Shown: piece by piece, positions 7,580-16,058 of the stretch
Position numbering within the stretch: position 1 is the first letter of the stretch
How the letters are laid out: the number at the start of each line of letters is the position of its first letter
Source: Streptomyces griseorubiginosus
GTDB lineage: Bacteria; Actinomycetota; Actinomycetes; Streptomycetales; Streptomycetaceae
Direction: 5' to 3'
Assembly: GCF_001514195.1 (NCBI RefSeq)
Contig: NZ_KQ948737.1
Location: 1-64,000, forward strand
DNA: 64,000 nt
Translations under genes and position numbers: made by a program
Notes under the pieces: generated by a model
Database searches by the model: none
Told to the model about the DNA's origin: nothing
What the model saw: only the letters and a program-made list of their open reading frames with translations

Positions 7580-9214
7580 CTACTTCTGCGCGGCGCCGAC
7601 GTAGGCCATCTGCGGCATGGACCAGTAGGCGAACGAGGTGATCGCCCCGGTCAGCCGGTCATTGAGGAAGGTCGTGGTGTTGGTGGAGACCAGCGGGATG
7701 ATCGCGTCGGCCTTCTCGTACAGCGCCTGCATCTCGACGATCTTCTCGGCTCGCTGGGCTCCGTCAAAGGTGCTGCGTGCCTCGTCGAACAGTTTGGTGG
7801 CCTGCGGGTCGTCGTAGTTGACGTAGTTGTAGGTCTGCTTGGGCAGGAACGTGAAGCCGATGGTCTCCAACGGGTCCGGCGTGGCGCTGAAGTTCGACGA
7901 CAGCATGAGGTCGACGCCCTTGCGCTTGGAAGCGTCGTAGCCCGCCTGTGCGTAGACCAGCGGCTGCATGCTCTGGATCTTGATCGTCAGGCCGGCTTCC
8001 CGGCCCTGCTGCTGCAGCAACTGCGCCGTGCGCGACTGAGTGTCATCGCCCGCGGCGATCGCCAGGACGATCTGCTGTCCCTTGTAGGAGGAGGACTTGA
8101 CCAGCTTCTTGGCTGCGTCCATGTCGTAGGACCGCGCGGTCTCGAAGGCCTTGTACGCCTTCTCGTACGCTGCGCGCTGGGCGTTCGGCCAGGTCGCGGG
8201 GGGTGTCATGGTGTACAGCGGGGTGGCGGCCTCGTGGTACACGGCCTTCGCCAGGGCCTCACGGTCGATCATCCGCTGCAGGGCGGCGCGCAGTTTGCCG
8301 TCGGCCATCACACCGTCCGGACGGGCGACGTAGATGTTCATCGACTGAGGAGAGAGCCCGAAGACCAGTCGCCCCTTCTTGGACTTCTGCAAGGCCGGCA
8401 CGGAGGAAGCAGACAGCTCGTAGGCGCCGTCGATCTCGCCGGCGTTCAGCGACTGGGCGAGGGAGGTGGCATCGGTGACGAACGTGAACCTCACCGACTT
8501 GGCGAACGGGCGCCGCTCGCGGTTCCAGTAGGCGTCGTTGCGGCTCATCGTGATGCTGTCGCCGCTGGTCCATTTGTCGAGCTTGAACGGCCCGCTGCAC
8601 ATCAGGCCGCCGGCCGGGGTGCCGAGCTTGGAGCCGGCCTTCTCGACGAACGCCTTCTTCAGGACCACCATGTTGGCCAGTTCGCTCGTGAACATCTCGT
8701 CCGGCTGTTTGAAGGTGACGGTGACCTTGTCGGCTGCCGTCGCCTTGATGGAATCGACGTTGGCGAAGAGATAGCTGGCGATCTTCGCCGGATCGGCTGC
8801 CCGGCGCAGACTGAAGGCGACGTCCTCCGCGGTGACGGTGGACCCGTCCCAGAATCTGGTGTCTGGGCGGATCGTGAGCACGAGCTTGGTCGGCGACTGC
8901 TGGTCGTAGCTCGCCAGGTTGGGCTTGAGGTTGAACTTCGCGTCCAGGGTCAGCAGGGAGTCGCAGAGATTGCGGACCACCTGGCCGCTCTGGGGCGTCG
9001 CAGCGTTGGCCGGATCCAGCGTCTCCGGCTCGCCACCGGTGAGGTTCCACGTGATGCGGTCGACGTCCGCCTTTGCGGCCGGAAGTGAGGGGATCAGGTC
9101 GTCGGCGGAGACCGGCTTCTGCCCGCCCGATGAGCCACCGGAACACGCGGTGAGCGTGGACGCGGCCAGTGCGAGGCTGAGCACCGCGGCTCCTGGAATG
9201 TGTCGTATAGCCAT
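7580..9214 (-). CDS. ABC transporter solute-binding lipoprotein (SBP_bac_5 family)
   Basis: A 544-residue extracytoplasmic binding protein. The N-terminus is a lipoprotein signal with lipobox LTAC and Cys24 as the predicted lipidation site, followed by a Gly/Ser-rich tether. The family landmark LTGGEPETLDPANAATPQSG occurs near residue 58, and long periplasmic-binding domains follow (RPDTRFWDGSTVTAEDVAFSL). It is the first gene of the transporter operon, with AAGGAGC ahead of ATG 9214. The operator-like box at 9271-9288 lies 57 bp upstream. Such proteins bind peptides, nickel or other small polar molecules; the ligand here is not known, and neighbouring enzymes suggest an amide or acyl conjugate. 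Confidence 0.92.
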   Translation of the reverse strand: MAIRHIPGAAVLSLALAASTLTACSGGSSGGQKPVSADDLIPSLPAAKADVDRITWNLTGGEPETLDPANAATPQSGQVVRNLCDSLLTLDAKFNLKPNLASYDQQSPTKLVLTIRPDTRFWDGSTVTAEDVAFSLRRAADPAKIASYLFANVDSIKATAADKVTVTFKQPDEMFTSELANMVVLKKAFVEKAGSKLGTPAGGLMCSGPFKLDKWTSGDSITMSRNDAYWNRERRPFAKSVRFTFVTDATSLAQSLNAGEIDGAYELSASSVPALQKSKKGRLVFGLSPQSMNIYVARPDGVMADGKLRAALQRMIDREALAKAVYHEAATPLYTMTPPATWPNAQRAAYEKAYKAFETARSYDMDAAKKLVKSSSYKGQQIVLAIAAGDDTQSRTAQLLQQQGREAGLTIKIQSMQPLVYAQAGYDASKRKGVDLMLSSNFSATPDPLETIGFTFLPKQTYNYVNYDDPQATKLFDEARSTFDGAQRAEKIVEMQALYEKADAIIPLVSTNTTTFLNDRLTGAITSFAYWSMPQMAYVGAAQK

Positions 9215-9270
9215 CGGGACGCTCCTTCGGCGCAGCCTGTGGCCGCTTTCGAGCCAAGTTGACGGCGAAT

Positions 9271-9288
9271 GTATAGCGACTGATGTAC
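9271..9288. promoter_or_regulatory. Putative TetR operator/promoter of the ABC transporter operon
   Basis: GTATAGCGACTGATGTAC differs from the 3875-3892 box at only two positions. On the minus strand it overlaps TATACA, with TTGCCT 16 bp upstream, a reasonable -10/-35 pair. A repressor bound here would block the transporter promoter. Confidence 0.55.
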
Positions 9289-9834
9289 AACAGGCAATGA
9301 GTCAAGTGCGGGGTTTTCCAGGTCGTAACTTTCATCCGGCAGCACCCCTCTGCGCCGGTGTCGCTACCGTGCGTATCGCGACAGCTGTACGACGCCCGTC
9401 GGGCGCGCATCGCAACCGGACTTGCCGCATGGTGGCGCTCTGCCGCCAACGCGTGCCCCAGGTGGGGACGATGCGTCCTGGCCCACTTGTGGTCCGAGCC
9501 GAGGGCACCGGACCACAACGCGAGCACCGACGTGAGCGCCGAGTCCCGGGTGCTGTGCACACGTCGGGAGGGCGCAGCACGGCGCGCGCTCTGGGCGACG
9601 GCGGAGGAGCCGGTGGCGGACGGTGCCGTGCGCCGCCACCCCGCGTCGGCTCGGTGTCCCGTCGTTGCCGGTGGGTCGACCTTGGTTCCAGTCCATGCTG
9701 TCGTGCACCCGGGGTCACCGGCGACGGGGCCTGGCGACCTCTCCACCGCCGAGCTTGAGACAGAGGGGCGCCGATTTCAGCCGCATGTGTGGTCGGCGAG
9801 TCCTCGTCTGCTCAGCCCAGGCTGCGGCGTGCGG
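9289..9834. other. Intergenic region without a recognised gene
   Basis: Overlapping open frames exist on both strands, but none shows domain content, codon bias or a credible ribosome site. Only the transporter promoter at its left end can be supported. Confidence 0.4.
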
Positions 9835-9870
9835 GTGAACTCGGTGAACTCGGTGAACTCGGTCAACTCA
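9835..9870. repeat. Four tandem 9-bp repeats at the amidase stop codon
   Basis: GTGAACTCG occurs three times in perfect tandem (9835-9861), followed by a degenerate fourth copy GTCAACTCA whose TCA is the amidase stop on the minus strand. The unit length is a multiple of three. On the minus strand the array lies just beyond the amidase stop. Confidence 0.8.
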
Positions 9871-11283
9871 CAGGGCGGGGTGCCGTGTCCACCAGTCGGT
9901 GGCGCGCTCGTAACGGGCGGCAGCGGAGACGACGGCCTCGTCGGCGTGCTGAGGTCCGATGATCTGGAGGCCGACGGGAAGACCTCCGGCCGTGAAGCCG
10001 CAAGGCACGGAGACGGCGGGGAGTCCGGCATGGCTGGGCGACTCGGTGAGCCGGTGCAGGTGCCATCCCGGATCGGCGAGAGGCAGCCCGTTCACGGTGG
10101 CGGGACCGCCCACGTCCCCGGCGTGGGGGAAGGCCGGGAAGGGCGTGGTGGGGGTGACCAACAGGTCGAAGTCGGCGAACACTTCCGCATAGGCGAGGTA
10201 GATGGCCGTCTTCGTCTCGCGCGCGGCACGTCCCACGTCCACGGGCGAAAGGCGCGCCGCCCGGTCCGCCATGTCCACCGCCAGAGGCCAGATGTCGAGC
10301 TCCGCCGCGCGCATCTGCTCCACGATCGTCATGTACTCGGGGCCCCAGTAGGCCACGGCGAACACCATGGGGTCCGGCACTTCCACCTGGGTCTCCTCCA
10401 CCACCGCTCCGGCGGCCCTCAGGTCCTCCAGAGCGGCGGCGAAGACGCGCTGCGTCTCCCGGTCCACGGGGCCGTGCAGCAGGCCGCGGTCAGCCGCGAT
10501 GCGCAGGCCGCTCAGGTCCCCCGCGCCCAGGGCCGCGTCGGCATACCGTTCGCCGGTGGCGGGCAGGGAGAGGCGGTCGAGGGGGTGGGGGCCGACGGTG
10601 GCATCAAGGAGGAGCGCGGCATCCACGACACGGCGGGTGATGGGACCCTCGGTGGTGTCCGGCTCCGTGTTGGCGAGGTGAGGAATGCGGCCGGTCGAGG
10701 GCTTGACCCCGACCGCTCCGCAGAGCGAGGCGGGAACGCGGATGGAGCCTCCGCCGTCGGAGCCCCAGGCCACGGGCGCGACGCCTGCGGCGGTCGAGGC
10801 CGCGGCGCCACCACTGGAGCCGCCGGCCGCACGGGCTGGGTCCCATGGAGTGCCGGTGGTGCCGGTCAGCTTGCTCTCGGTGACGCCAAGGAATCCGAAC
10901 TCGGGGGTCGTGGTCTTGCCCAGCAGGATCGTCCCGGCGTCCTTGAGCCGGGACCAGGCGGCGGCATCCTTGTCGGGCACGTGGCCGGCGTAGGCGACGC
11001 AGCCGTATGTGGTGCGCACACCGGCCGTGTCGGTGAGGTCCTTCACCGTGATCGGAACTCCGTACAGCGCAGGCAACTCGTCCCCGGCGGCAAAGCGCTG
11101 CTCGGCCTTCAGCGCCTGCTCCCTGGCGGCGTCCGCGGTGACCGTCACCATGACGTTCAACCGGGCGTCCACCCGATCCAGGCGGTCCAGCGCCGCACCG
11201 ACCACCTCCACCGGCGACAATTGCCGGCTTCGGTACAGCTGCCCGAGTTCATATGCGCTGAGCCATGTCAGGTCGTCAGCCAT
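9868..11283 (-). CDS. Amidase (amidase-signature family)
   Basis: A 471-residue hydrolase with the complete Lys-cisSer-Ser triad of the amidase-signature family: Lys81 in GVPITVKDL, Ser156 in GGSSGG, and the nucleophile Ser180 in GSDGGGSIRVPA. Such enzymes cleave carboxamides to an acid plus ammonia or an amine in the cytoplasm. The start ATG at 11283 has a moderate upstream purine tract (GAGGGTGG). A GTATAGC box lies about 34-49 bp upstream, related to those of the ABC operon and the MaoC-ligase pair, so co-regulation is likely. Inference: the importer brings in an amide, this enzyme releases the acid, and the ligase and hydratase process it. Indole-acetamide or aryl-amide substrates are equally possible. 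Confidence 0.92.
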   Translation of the reverse strand: MADDLTWLSAYELGQLYRSRQLSPVEVVGAALDRLDRVDARLNVMVTVTADAAREQALKAEQRFAAGDELPALYGVPITVKDLTDTAGVRTTYGCVAYAGHVPDKDAAAWSRLKDAGTILLGKTTTPEFGFLGVTESKLTGTTGTPWDPARAAGGSSGGAAASTAAGVAPVAWGSDGGGSIRVPASLCGAVGVKPSTGRIPHLANTEPDTTEGPITRRVVDAALLLDATVGPHPLDRLSLPATGERYADAALGAGDLSGLRIAADRGLLHGPVDRETQRVFAAALEDLRAAGAVVEETQVEVPDPMVFAVAYWGPEYMTIVEQMRAAELDIWPLAVDMADRAARLSPVDVGRAARETKTAIYLAYAEVFADFDLLVTPTTPFPAFPHAGDVGGPATVNGLPLADPGWHLHRLTESPSHAGLPAVSVPCGFTAGGLPVGLQIIGPQHADEAVVSAAARYERATDWWTRHPAL

Positions 11284-11316
11284 GGCGGTACCACCCTCAT
11301 CCGCATCCGATTTAAT

Positions 11317-11332
11317 GAAGCAGGTGCTATAC
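11317..11332 (-). promoter_or_regulatory. GTATAGC-type box upstream of the amidase
   Basis: On the minus strand this reads GTATAGCACCTGCTTC. It matches the GTATAGC.A.TG core of the boxes at 3875 and 9271 in its left half only. Confidence 0.35.
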
Positions 11333-11404
11333 GAACGCCTTCGGCTTGTTGCGTCAAGTGGTGGGAGCGATCGGTTGGCGCGCCCTGGAGAATCCTGTGA
11401 CCGG

Positions 11405-11848
11405 TCAACGTGGGTTGCTGGAGCGGTCTGCGCTGTTCACATCTTCCTCGGCACCCTCAAAACCAGCCACGAAGGGCCGCCCCCCCCCCAGATCCTGGTC
11501 TCCGGAATGCCTGGCCAACAGGATCGCCTTCGTAAGTCGGGCTGGTTCGTTGTTCGTCGGCGCGAAGGACCAGACGCTGCCTCGGTGAACGTGGGCATCT
11601 GCCAGCAGGAGCATGCCCAGGTCGTGGCGGTCGCGCACGAAGCCCAAGGAGGGAGGCCCGTACTGAGTGACGGCGGCAGTGACCTCCGGTGCGAGTGGAG
11701 TGCCGCTCGCTGGCCAGGCATAGCAAGCGCCCAGGGGGAGGTTGGTTGGATTCGCGTCGCCGGATGGCGTGGGGTGGTCGATCCGGACGCTCATTCCGCC
11801 GAGGCTCTCCATCCGGTCGCGGAGGGCGGCCTCGTACGTGTGGACCAT
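11405..11848 (-). CDS. Hypothetical protein with a C-tract near its end
   Basis: A possible 147-residue protein starting MVHTYEAALRDRMESLGG at ATG 11848. The first 110 residues have good codon bias and ordinary protein composition (for example CYAWPASGTPLAPEV and RDRHDLGMLLLADAHVH), which argues against a chance frame. I do not recognise the family. The frame then crosses a run of nine or ten C at about 11480-11488, and the last 25 residues look non-coding, so the true end may differ through a frameshift. It sits 56 bp downstream of the SDR gene and may be a fragment. Confidence 0.4.
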   Translation of the reverse strand: MVHTYEAALRDRMESLGGMSVRIDHPTPSGDANPTNLPLGACYAWPASGTPLAPEVTAAVTQYGPPSLGFVRDRHDLGMLLLADAHVHRGSVWSFAPTNNEPARLTKAILLARHSGDQDLGGGRPFVAGFEGAEEDVNSADRSSNPR

Positions 11849-11904
11849 CCAGCCGAAGAAGGGGCCATCGGCAGCGCAGGATGGGGCGCGGCGTCGCGGT
11901 GGCG

Positions 11905-12795
11905 TCACGGCAGGGGGGTGCCGCCGGTGGCATTGAGGATTTCTGCGGTGATGAAGCTCGCTTCCTGTGAGGCGAGGTAGACGTACGCGGGGGCCAGTTC
12001 GGCCGGCTGCGCCGGTCGGCCCAGCGGGGTCTGCTTTCCGAACTCCGCCGTGTCGGGCATGGTCGCCGGGATCAACGGCGTCCACACCGGGCCGGGTGCA
12101 ACAGCGTTGACGCGGATGCCGCGCTCCGCCAGCATCTGTGCCAGTCCCTGCGTGAAGGTGACGATCGCGCCCTTGGTCATCGCGTAGTCCAGCAGGTGCG
12201 GACTCGGCTTGTACGCCTGCACGGAGGTGGAGTTGATGATGCTGCCGCCCTCCGGGATGTGTCGCACCGCGTGCTTGGTCAGCCAGAACATGCCGTAGAG
12301 GTTCGTTCGCATCACCCGGTCGAACTGCTCTGTCGAGATCGCCTCGATTCCGTCGGGCTGAGACATCTGGTACGCCGCGTTGTTCACCAGGACGTCAATG
12401 CGGCCGAACTCCTCGACCGCCCTGTCGACGAGCGCCCGGCACTCGTCCTCCTCGCGGATGTCGCAGGGCACGGCAATGGCCTTGCGTCCTGCATCGTTCA
12501 CCAGTCGGGTCGTTTCCGCCGCGTCCTTCGCCTCCTGCTCCAGGTAGGTGAAGAGCACGTCGGCGCCCTCACGGGCGAATGCCAGGGCCACGGCCCGGCC
12601 GATGCCGGAGTCGCCGCCCGTGATGACCGTCTTACGGCCCTCCAGCCGACCGGAGCCCCGGTAGGAGTCCTCGCCATGGTCCGGCGGCGGGTCCATCGGG
12701 CCCGTCCACCCCGGATGCGGCTGGTCCTGCGAGGGGAAGCCGGGCCTGGGGTGCTGCGTCGTCGGATCCTGCTGAGCGTGCTGCTCGTCGCCCAC
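11905..12795 (-). CDS. SDR-family oxidoreductase (YghA / general-stress type)
   Basis: A 296-residue classical short-chain dehydrogenase with an N-terminal extension rich in Pro/Gln (PGFPSQDQPHPGWTGPMDP), as in YghA and Bacillus general-stress protein 39. The cofactor motif TGGDSGIGRA, the NNAA motif, Ser in INSTSVQ and the catalytic YxxxK (YAMTK) are intact. I chose GTG 12795 because GGGAGG lies 6 bases upstream; a longer frame reaches 12846. It should reduce an aldehyde or ketone with NAD(P)H. Gene order gives no clear pathway, and a stress function is inferred only from family resemblance. Confidence 0.88.
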   Translation of the reverse strand: MGDEQHAQQDPTTQHPRPGFPSQDQPHPGWTGPMDPPPDHGEDSYRGSGRLEGRKTVITGGDSGIGRAVALAFAREGADVLFTYLEQEAKDAAETTRLVNDAGRKAIAVPCDIREEDECRALVDRAVEEFGRIDVLVNNAAYQMSQPDGIEAISTEQFDRVMRTNLYGMFWLTKHAVRHIPEGGSIINSTSVQAYKPSPHLLDYAMTKGAIVTFTQGLAQMLAERGIRVNAVAPGPVWTPLIPATMPDTAEFGKQTPLGRPAQPAELAPAYVYLASQEASFITAEILNATGGTPLP

Positions 12796-13108
12796 GTAGG
12801 CCTCCCTGGTGATCCTGCGGTGTTCTGGATCACCGGGTGCCCACATTCACCTGACGGAAGCCACCTCCCGTCCAGACAGCTGGACAGCTGGGTGGGGTGC
12901 GGTGCAGTCGCCGGCGGGGGGAGGCATGGCGGGAGCCGGGGGATCTCGGTCTTTACTACGCCGAGCGTTGCGCATGCCTCCTCCTGATCTGGGCCCCTCC
13001 CGAGAATCTGCCAGCCGCCAGGAACCACCACGGAACTGGAGCCGGTCGTCGAGGCGCCGTACCGGCCGTGTGTTGGTGCTCGGCGGGACAGGCATCTCCA
13101 CGGACTGA
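12796..13108. other. Intergenic region, no gene recognised
   Basis: No domain-bearing frame was found. The segment separates the SDR gene from the transposase relic. Confidence 0.35.
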
Positions 13109-13338
13109 GGCGTCACCGACTGCCTGGCGAGAGCGGAGAGCCAGATACTCCAGCAGCGGTTCGTGTCCTGAGCTGCGTATCCGATAGCGGCAGCGGCGGG
13201 CGATGGCTTGGCGGCGTCTTCTCCAGGCCGACCACTTCAGCGCGCGTTAATAACGGCATTGCGGTCGGCTCGTGGGCGCGGCTGGAGAATGTCCAGAAGT
13301 CGCCGTATCTCTGCCACGGTGAGTGGGACGAGGGCTGA
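13109..13338 (-). pseudogene. Transposase C-terminal relic (DDE type), frameshifted
   Basis: On the minus strand 13338 onwards reads SALVPLTVAEIRRLLDIL, the C-terminal signature of a group of DDE transposases common in Streptomyces, and then stops. A second frame continues WSAWRRRRQAIARRCRYR, the basic tail that normally follows. The pieces lie in order with one frame change, and no catalytic DDE core, start codon or terminal inverted repeat is visible. It marks an old insertion, not a live element. Confidence 0.5.
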
Positions 13339-13663
13339 TCCGTTTCTGCAGCCCCCTGCGGTCGTCGGCCTGTCCTGAGGCGCCTCCACCCCGGCCTGAG
13401 CCAGCACTTACCGCAGAGAGGACAAGAACAAGTACCGCTGCCTATGGGCACGCTTGAGCCGAGCCGACGCCTGCGGCCTACCTCGACACCTGCCAGCGCC
13501 GCGGTCCGCACACGAATCGTCCAGGAGGCTCGGCGGGCTTCTTCGGAAGCAGTGACAACGCATGACCGGATGCCCAGCCGTCTCGCCGCTGGTCGAAGCC
13601 GACGTCCTCCCTGCGCAGACGCCTACCCTGCGCGCCGTGTGCTGCTGCAGGGGCTGGTGGCCG
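13339..13663. other. Intergenic region, nothing supported
   Basis: No recognised gene. It may contain more of the decayed insertion sequence, but no motif beyond the relic at 13109-13338 can be supported. Confidence 0.3.
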
Positions 13664-13975
13664 TCAACTCGCCTCAGGCACGACCCCCGTGGCGCTATGA
13701 GCGTGGTTGTACTCCGCACGCGCCGTCTGCAAAAGCCGCCGCCAGGAGGTGACAGTCGGCCGGCGCCGCAGCAGTGCTCGACGCTCGCGTTCGGTCATTC
13801 CTCCCCACACACCGAATTCAATGCGTTGGTCCAGGGCGTACGCGAGACACTCGGTCCGAACACCGCAGCCGGTACACAGTGCTTTGGCCTGGTTTTGCGC
13901 CGCGCCCTCGACGAACAAGTCGTCGGGATCGGCCGTCCGGCACAGCCCCTGCTCACTCCAACCGGTATCCGCCAT
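13664..13975 (-). CDS. WhiB-like (Wbl) iron-sulfur transcription factor
   Basis: A 103-residue Wbl protein. The four cluster-binding cysteines are in the usual order: Cys in QGLCRTADPDDLF, CTGC, and C in RTECLAYAL. The G[VI]WGG turn (FGVWGG) and a basic C-terminal tail (RERRALLRRR) for DNA contact follow. Wbl proteins bind a 4Fe-4S cluster, sense redox or NO, and partner with sigma factors. I chose ATG 13975 (MADTGWSEQ). A GTG twelve bases upstream (VASRMADT) is an alternative, closer to GAGGAG. It is transcribed alone. Which Wbl class it belongs to cannot be told here. Confidence 0.9.
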   Translation of the reverse strand: MADTGWSEQGLCRTADPDDLFVEGAAQNQAKALCTGCGVRTECLAYALDQRIEFGVWGGMTERERRALLRRRPTVTSWRRLLQTARAEYNHAHSATGVVPEAS

Positions 13976-14758
13976 CCGCGATGCCACCCTCTCCTCTGGC
14001 CCGTGTTGTGTTGCCTCGCGCCGGAAGCAACAGGCATATGACACTACGTTGTTCGGGAAACCGATCCTGCAGCCGCAAAGCGTCACACCTTCGAGTGAGC
14101 GACGTTTGCCTTCTGCCCGTAGCGACGCTATGGCGCCAACCCGGATCAGGCGGCGAGCCGCAGTCGGGCCTGCAACGCCACCACGTCACCTGCCCTCCCG
14201 CCACAACGATGATCATCTGTGCCGCTTACGCCACCATGGTGCTGATGCGAGGCCGTTGCGCGCTGCCTGGTCGCACAGGCAGCACCTGGAGCGCGGTGCT
14301 CAGCTCCCGATCGCGCCCGCGAGGGCCGGTGGGTGGAGGGGCACGAACAGGTCGGGTCCCGCCGGGCCGCCTGGGGTGGCATGCAGAGCGGGATGTTCGG
14401 GAGAGGCCATGGTGATTCCCCCAGGGTCGGACGGTGAAGTGCGGGTGGGGCGCGTGGAGCGCCTGCCACCGATGCTCGGGCTCCGACCGCGTCCTTCGCG
14501 TTGGGGGACGTCCCTAGGTTTTCGCTGCGTGCCGCGCGCACGCGAGCCGAGGCGGCGGTTCGCTTCACCGGTACCGGAATCTGCGAGCGTCGGCCCCTGG
14601 TGATGTCAGTCCGGGCGTCACGCCCCCGTGGGATCGCGCAGAGGGAAGCACACAGGCGCACACGCGGCCGTGCTGATCGCTCTCCGTCCACCGGCCCGGC
14701 AGCATCCCCGCACAGTCCGCCAACGAACGGCCGCGGTCGCCATGAGCGGTGGCCGCTC
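13976..14758. other. Long intergenic region with at most one small ORF
   Basis: Between the Wbl gene and the PAP2 gene I see no domain-bearing frame. The only candidate is the 36-codon frame at 14300-14410, listed separately. Confidence 0.4.
14300..14410 (-). CDS. Possible 36-residue small protein
   Basis: An ATG at 14410 preceded by GGGGGA at a good distance opens a short frame, MASPEHPALHATPGG ... DLFVPLHPPALAGAIGS, Pro/Ala-rich and ending in TGA at 14300. I do not recognise it. The strong ribosome site is the only support. It could be a small regulatory peptide, the N-terminus of a broken gene, or chance. Confidence 0.25.
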   Translation of the reverse strand: MASPEHPALHATPGGPAGPDLFVPLHPPALAGAIGS

Positions 14759-15577
14759 TCACCGGCGCTTCTGCGCTCCCGACCGCATATCGGTCAGGCG
14801 CTTCGGTCGTGCCGGCGGGTGTGGTTCGCACTGAGGGCGGCGGACCACCCAGAACGCGCCGGCAACGAGTACGCAGGCCACAGCGCCGTCCAGCCAGTAG
14901 TGGTTGGCCGTGGCCACGACGACCAGCACGGTCAGGACGGGGTGAGCGAGCCACAGCCAGCGCCATCTGCCGTGTGAGACGACGATCAGGGCGACGGCCA
15001 CCACCACGGCCCATCCGACGTGCAGGGACGGCATGGCCGCGTACTGGTTGGCCGCCGCGTCCGTGCGCGGGTCCCCGTACACGGCCGGCCCCCACACGTG
15101 CGCGGTGTCCGTCATGCCGGCCCGCGCGAGCATCCGCGGCGGCGCCAGCGGAGCCACCATGTGCAGCAGCAGGGCGGAGCCGGTCAGCAGAGTCATCACG
15201 TTGCGGATCCACCGGTAGTGCGCGGGCCTGCGGCAGTACAACCACAGCAGGAACAGCCCCGTCGCGGGGAAGTGCACCCACGCGTAGTAGCCGTTCGCCA
15301 AGCGGATCGCTCCCGGGTGGTCCAGCAGGACGCCTTGTACGCCTTTCTCCGAGGGCAGTCCGAGCATCCGCTCCCAGTGCCACACGCTCTCCGCGTTCTG
15401 GAAGGCGGCGCCGACGTTCCCGTCCGCCGCCCATCGCCCGAACTTGTAGGCGAGGAGAAGCACCAGCACCAGGGCCACTTCGCGCAGCGCGCGCCGCACG
15501 GCGGTGGAACGTGCGGGACCGCTGGAGCTTTCCCCGGCGGAAGAGACCTGGGGACCGGGACGCGTCATGGAGGGCAT
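14759..15577 (-). CDS. PAP2-superfamily membrane phosphatase / phosphotransferase
   Basis: A 272-residue membrane protein with about six hydrophobic segments. The PAP2-type motifs AMPSLHVGW (Ser-x-His) and NHYWLDG (His-x3-Asp) are present near residues 190 and 226; the classical first motif KX6RP is not evident. Together these are the layout of the inositol-phosphoceramide/AUR1-like branch of PAP2 proteins. It probably acts on a lipid phosphate at the outer face of the membrane. Start ATG 15577 has GAGGA six bases upstream. It is a single gene, divergent from the MFS exporter with a 480-bp spacer. Confidence 0.8.
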   Translation of the reverse strand: MPSMTRPGPQVSSAGESSSGPARSTAVRRALREVALVLVLLLAYKFGRWAADGNVGAAFQNAESVWHWERMLGLPSEKGVQGVLLDHPGAIRLANGYYAWVHFPATGLFLLWLYCRRPAHYRWIRNVMTLLTGSALLLHMVAPLAPPRMLARAGMTDTAHVWGPAVYGDPRTDAAANQYAAMPSLHVGWAVVVAVALIVVSHGRWRWLWLAHPVLTVLVVVATANHYWLDGAVACVLVAGAFWVVRRPQCEPHPPARPKRLTDMRSGAQKRR

Positions 15578-16058
15578 GGCAATCCTCGGGGATTGTGGGG
15601 GCGGCTCGGTCGCCGCTCCGCCGTTGCTCCCGGTCTACGGCCGTCAGCGCCACGTCCACATCGGGGCCTCACCCCAAGACTTCCGCCCACTTGGCGCGAA
15701 CCTCGGTGTTCCTGGGCAGACGGCAAGGCCCCAGGGCAGCGCACTCGTCCCGCTCGGGGCTGCCTCCGTCGCAACCCTGCGGTCACTCCACTCCAGCGGA
15801 CGGGCCGTTCCCAGACGCCCGGGCAGCGCTCACAGCTTGTCCGATCCAGCAAGCCGTGCCGACACAGGGGTGACATGGGTCACGGAAAGCGGGCCCGGAT
15901 CTTGGAATGCCCTGTTCCCCCGCGCTGCTGTACTCGCTGTGGGCTCACCATGCCCTGGGGGCGCCGGGCGACGATGCCGGGTGAGGGAAGCCGCTTCGAC
16001 ACGGTCCAGAACCACCCCCGCGTCCTTCTGCACCACCTCCGAAAGGTTCTCCTGCGCC
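15578..16058. other. Divergent intergenic region between PAP2 and MFS genes
   Basis: Presumably holds both promoters, but I could not single out -35/-10 elements or an operator. Open frames that run through it have no domain content. Confidence 0.35.

Noticed and set aside
9835..9870. CRISPR-like array
   Set aside because: Unit is only 9 bp with no spacers; simple tandem repeat. No cas genes in the window.
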